Shown: in pieces, positions 7,095-7,173 of the stretch
How positions within the stretch are numbered: position 1 is the first letter of the stretch
Layout: each line of letters opens with the position of its first letter
Source of the DNA: Actinomycetes bacterium
GTDB lineage: Bacteria; Actinomycetota; Acidimicrobiia; Acidimicrobiales; Bog-793
Reading direction: 5' to 3'
Assembly (NCBI GenBank): GCA_021785095.1
Contig: JAJYGM010000139.1
Location: 1 to 7,173 of the forward strand
Length of the DNA: 7,173 nt
Translations under genes and position numbers: made by a program
The notes under the pieces: generated by a model
Database searches by the model: none
What the model saw: the letters and a program-made list of their open reading frames with translations, nothing else
What the model was told of the DNA's origin: nothing

Positions 7095-7173
7095 CTATGC
7101 ACCACCCGACACAGGGGGGATGACGGCGATCTCGTCGCTCTCGCCCAGGGCCGGATCGCCTGCAACCGGCTCC
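7095..7173 (-). CDS. moaD: MoaD/ThiS-family sulfur carrier (molybdopterin synthase small subunit), C-terminal 25 residues only
   Basis: The gene enters from the right edge and ends at TAG 7095-7097. The visible tail ends in GESDEIAVIPPVSGGA, matching the end of MoaD, where a C-terminal Gly-Gly is adenylated and turned into a thiocarboxylate that supplies sulfur to molybdopterin. This fits a neighbour that makes cofactor for the CoxL enzyme. Unusually, one alanine codon follows the Gly-Gly, whereas active MoaD normally stops exactly at Gly-Gly. The start and most of the ubiquitin-like fold are outside the window. It could also be another small sulfur carrier of the ThiS/MoaD type, but the PPVSGG ending favours MoaD. 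Confidence 0.82.
   Translation of the reverse strand, partial: EPVAGDPALGESDEIAVIPPVSGGA

Noticed and set aside
6971..7165. Minus-strand 64-codon frame spanning the moaD end and the repeat
   Set aside because: It is a different frame from the convincing MoaD tail, has no recognisable features, and consists partly of the 31-bp repeat.

Overview
The window is GC-rich (about 70% by eye). It is packed with genes read only on the minus strand, and overlaps of 4-8 bp join most neighbours. Base composition, GTG starts, the near-absence of TTA codons and the protein sequences suggest a high-GC bacterium, most plausibly an actinobacterium. The sequence alone does not fix a species.

In transcription order (right to left) it holds: the last 25 codons of a MoaD/ThiS-type molybdopterin-synthase small subunit (7095-7173); a 213-bp gap with a perfect 31-bp tandem duplication; coxS, the [2Fe-2S] subunit; coxL, the molybdopterin subunit; coxM, the FAD subunit; coxD, a MoxR-type AAA+ ATPase; coxE, a VWA-domain protein; and coxF, an XdhC-family protein that runs off the left edge (1-993). 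Junctions are ATGA (S/L and L/M), an 8-bp overlap with a GTG start (M/D), GTGA (D/E), and a 40-bp gap (E/F). This looks like one polycistronic unit with translational coupling.

Functionally, this is a molybdenum hydroxylase of the aerobic CO dehydrogenase/xanthine oxidase family with its maturation genes. S, L and M should form a cytosolic or membrane-associated (SLM)2 enzyme passing electrons from Mo-molybdopterin through two [2Fe-2S] clusters to FAD. D, E and F are the accessory genes known from cox operons, where they help build or insert the active site. The catalytic subunit has AYRGAGR rather than AYxCSFR at its active-site loop, and the structural order is S-L-M. It is therefore a form II ('CODH-like') enzyme that lacks the cysteine holding copper in true form I CO dehydrogenase. 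Its real substrate is open.

The system itself is of a known kind. Points worth a second look are: the form II enzyme paired with a DEF maturation set; the MoaD whose di-glycine is followed by one extra alanine; the 31-bp duplicated palindrome-bearing block ahead of coxS; several short tandem repeats at gene ends; and a duplicated start-codon region ahead of coxF.
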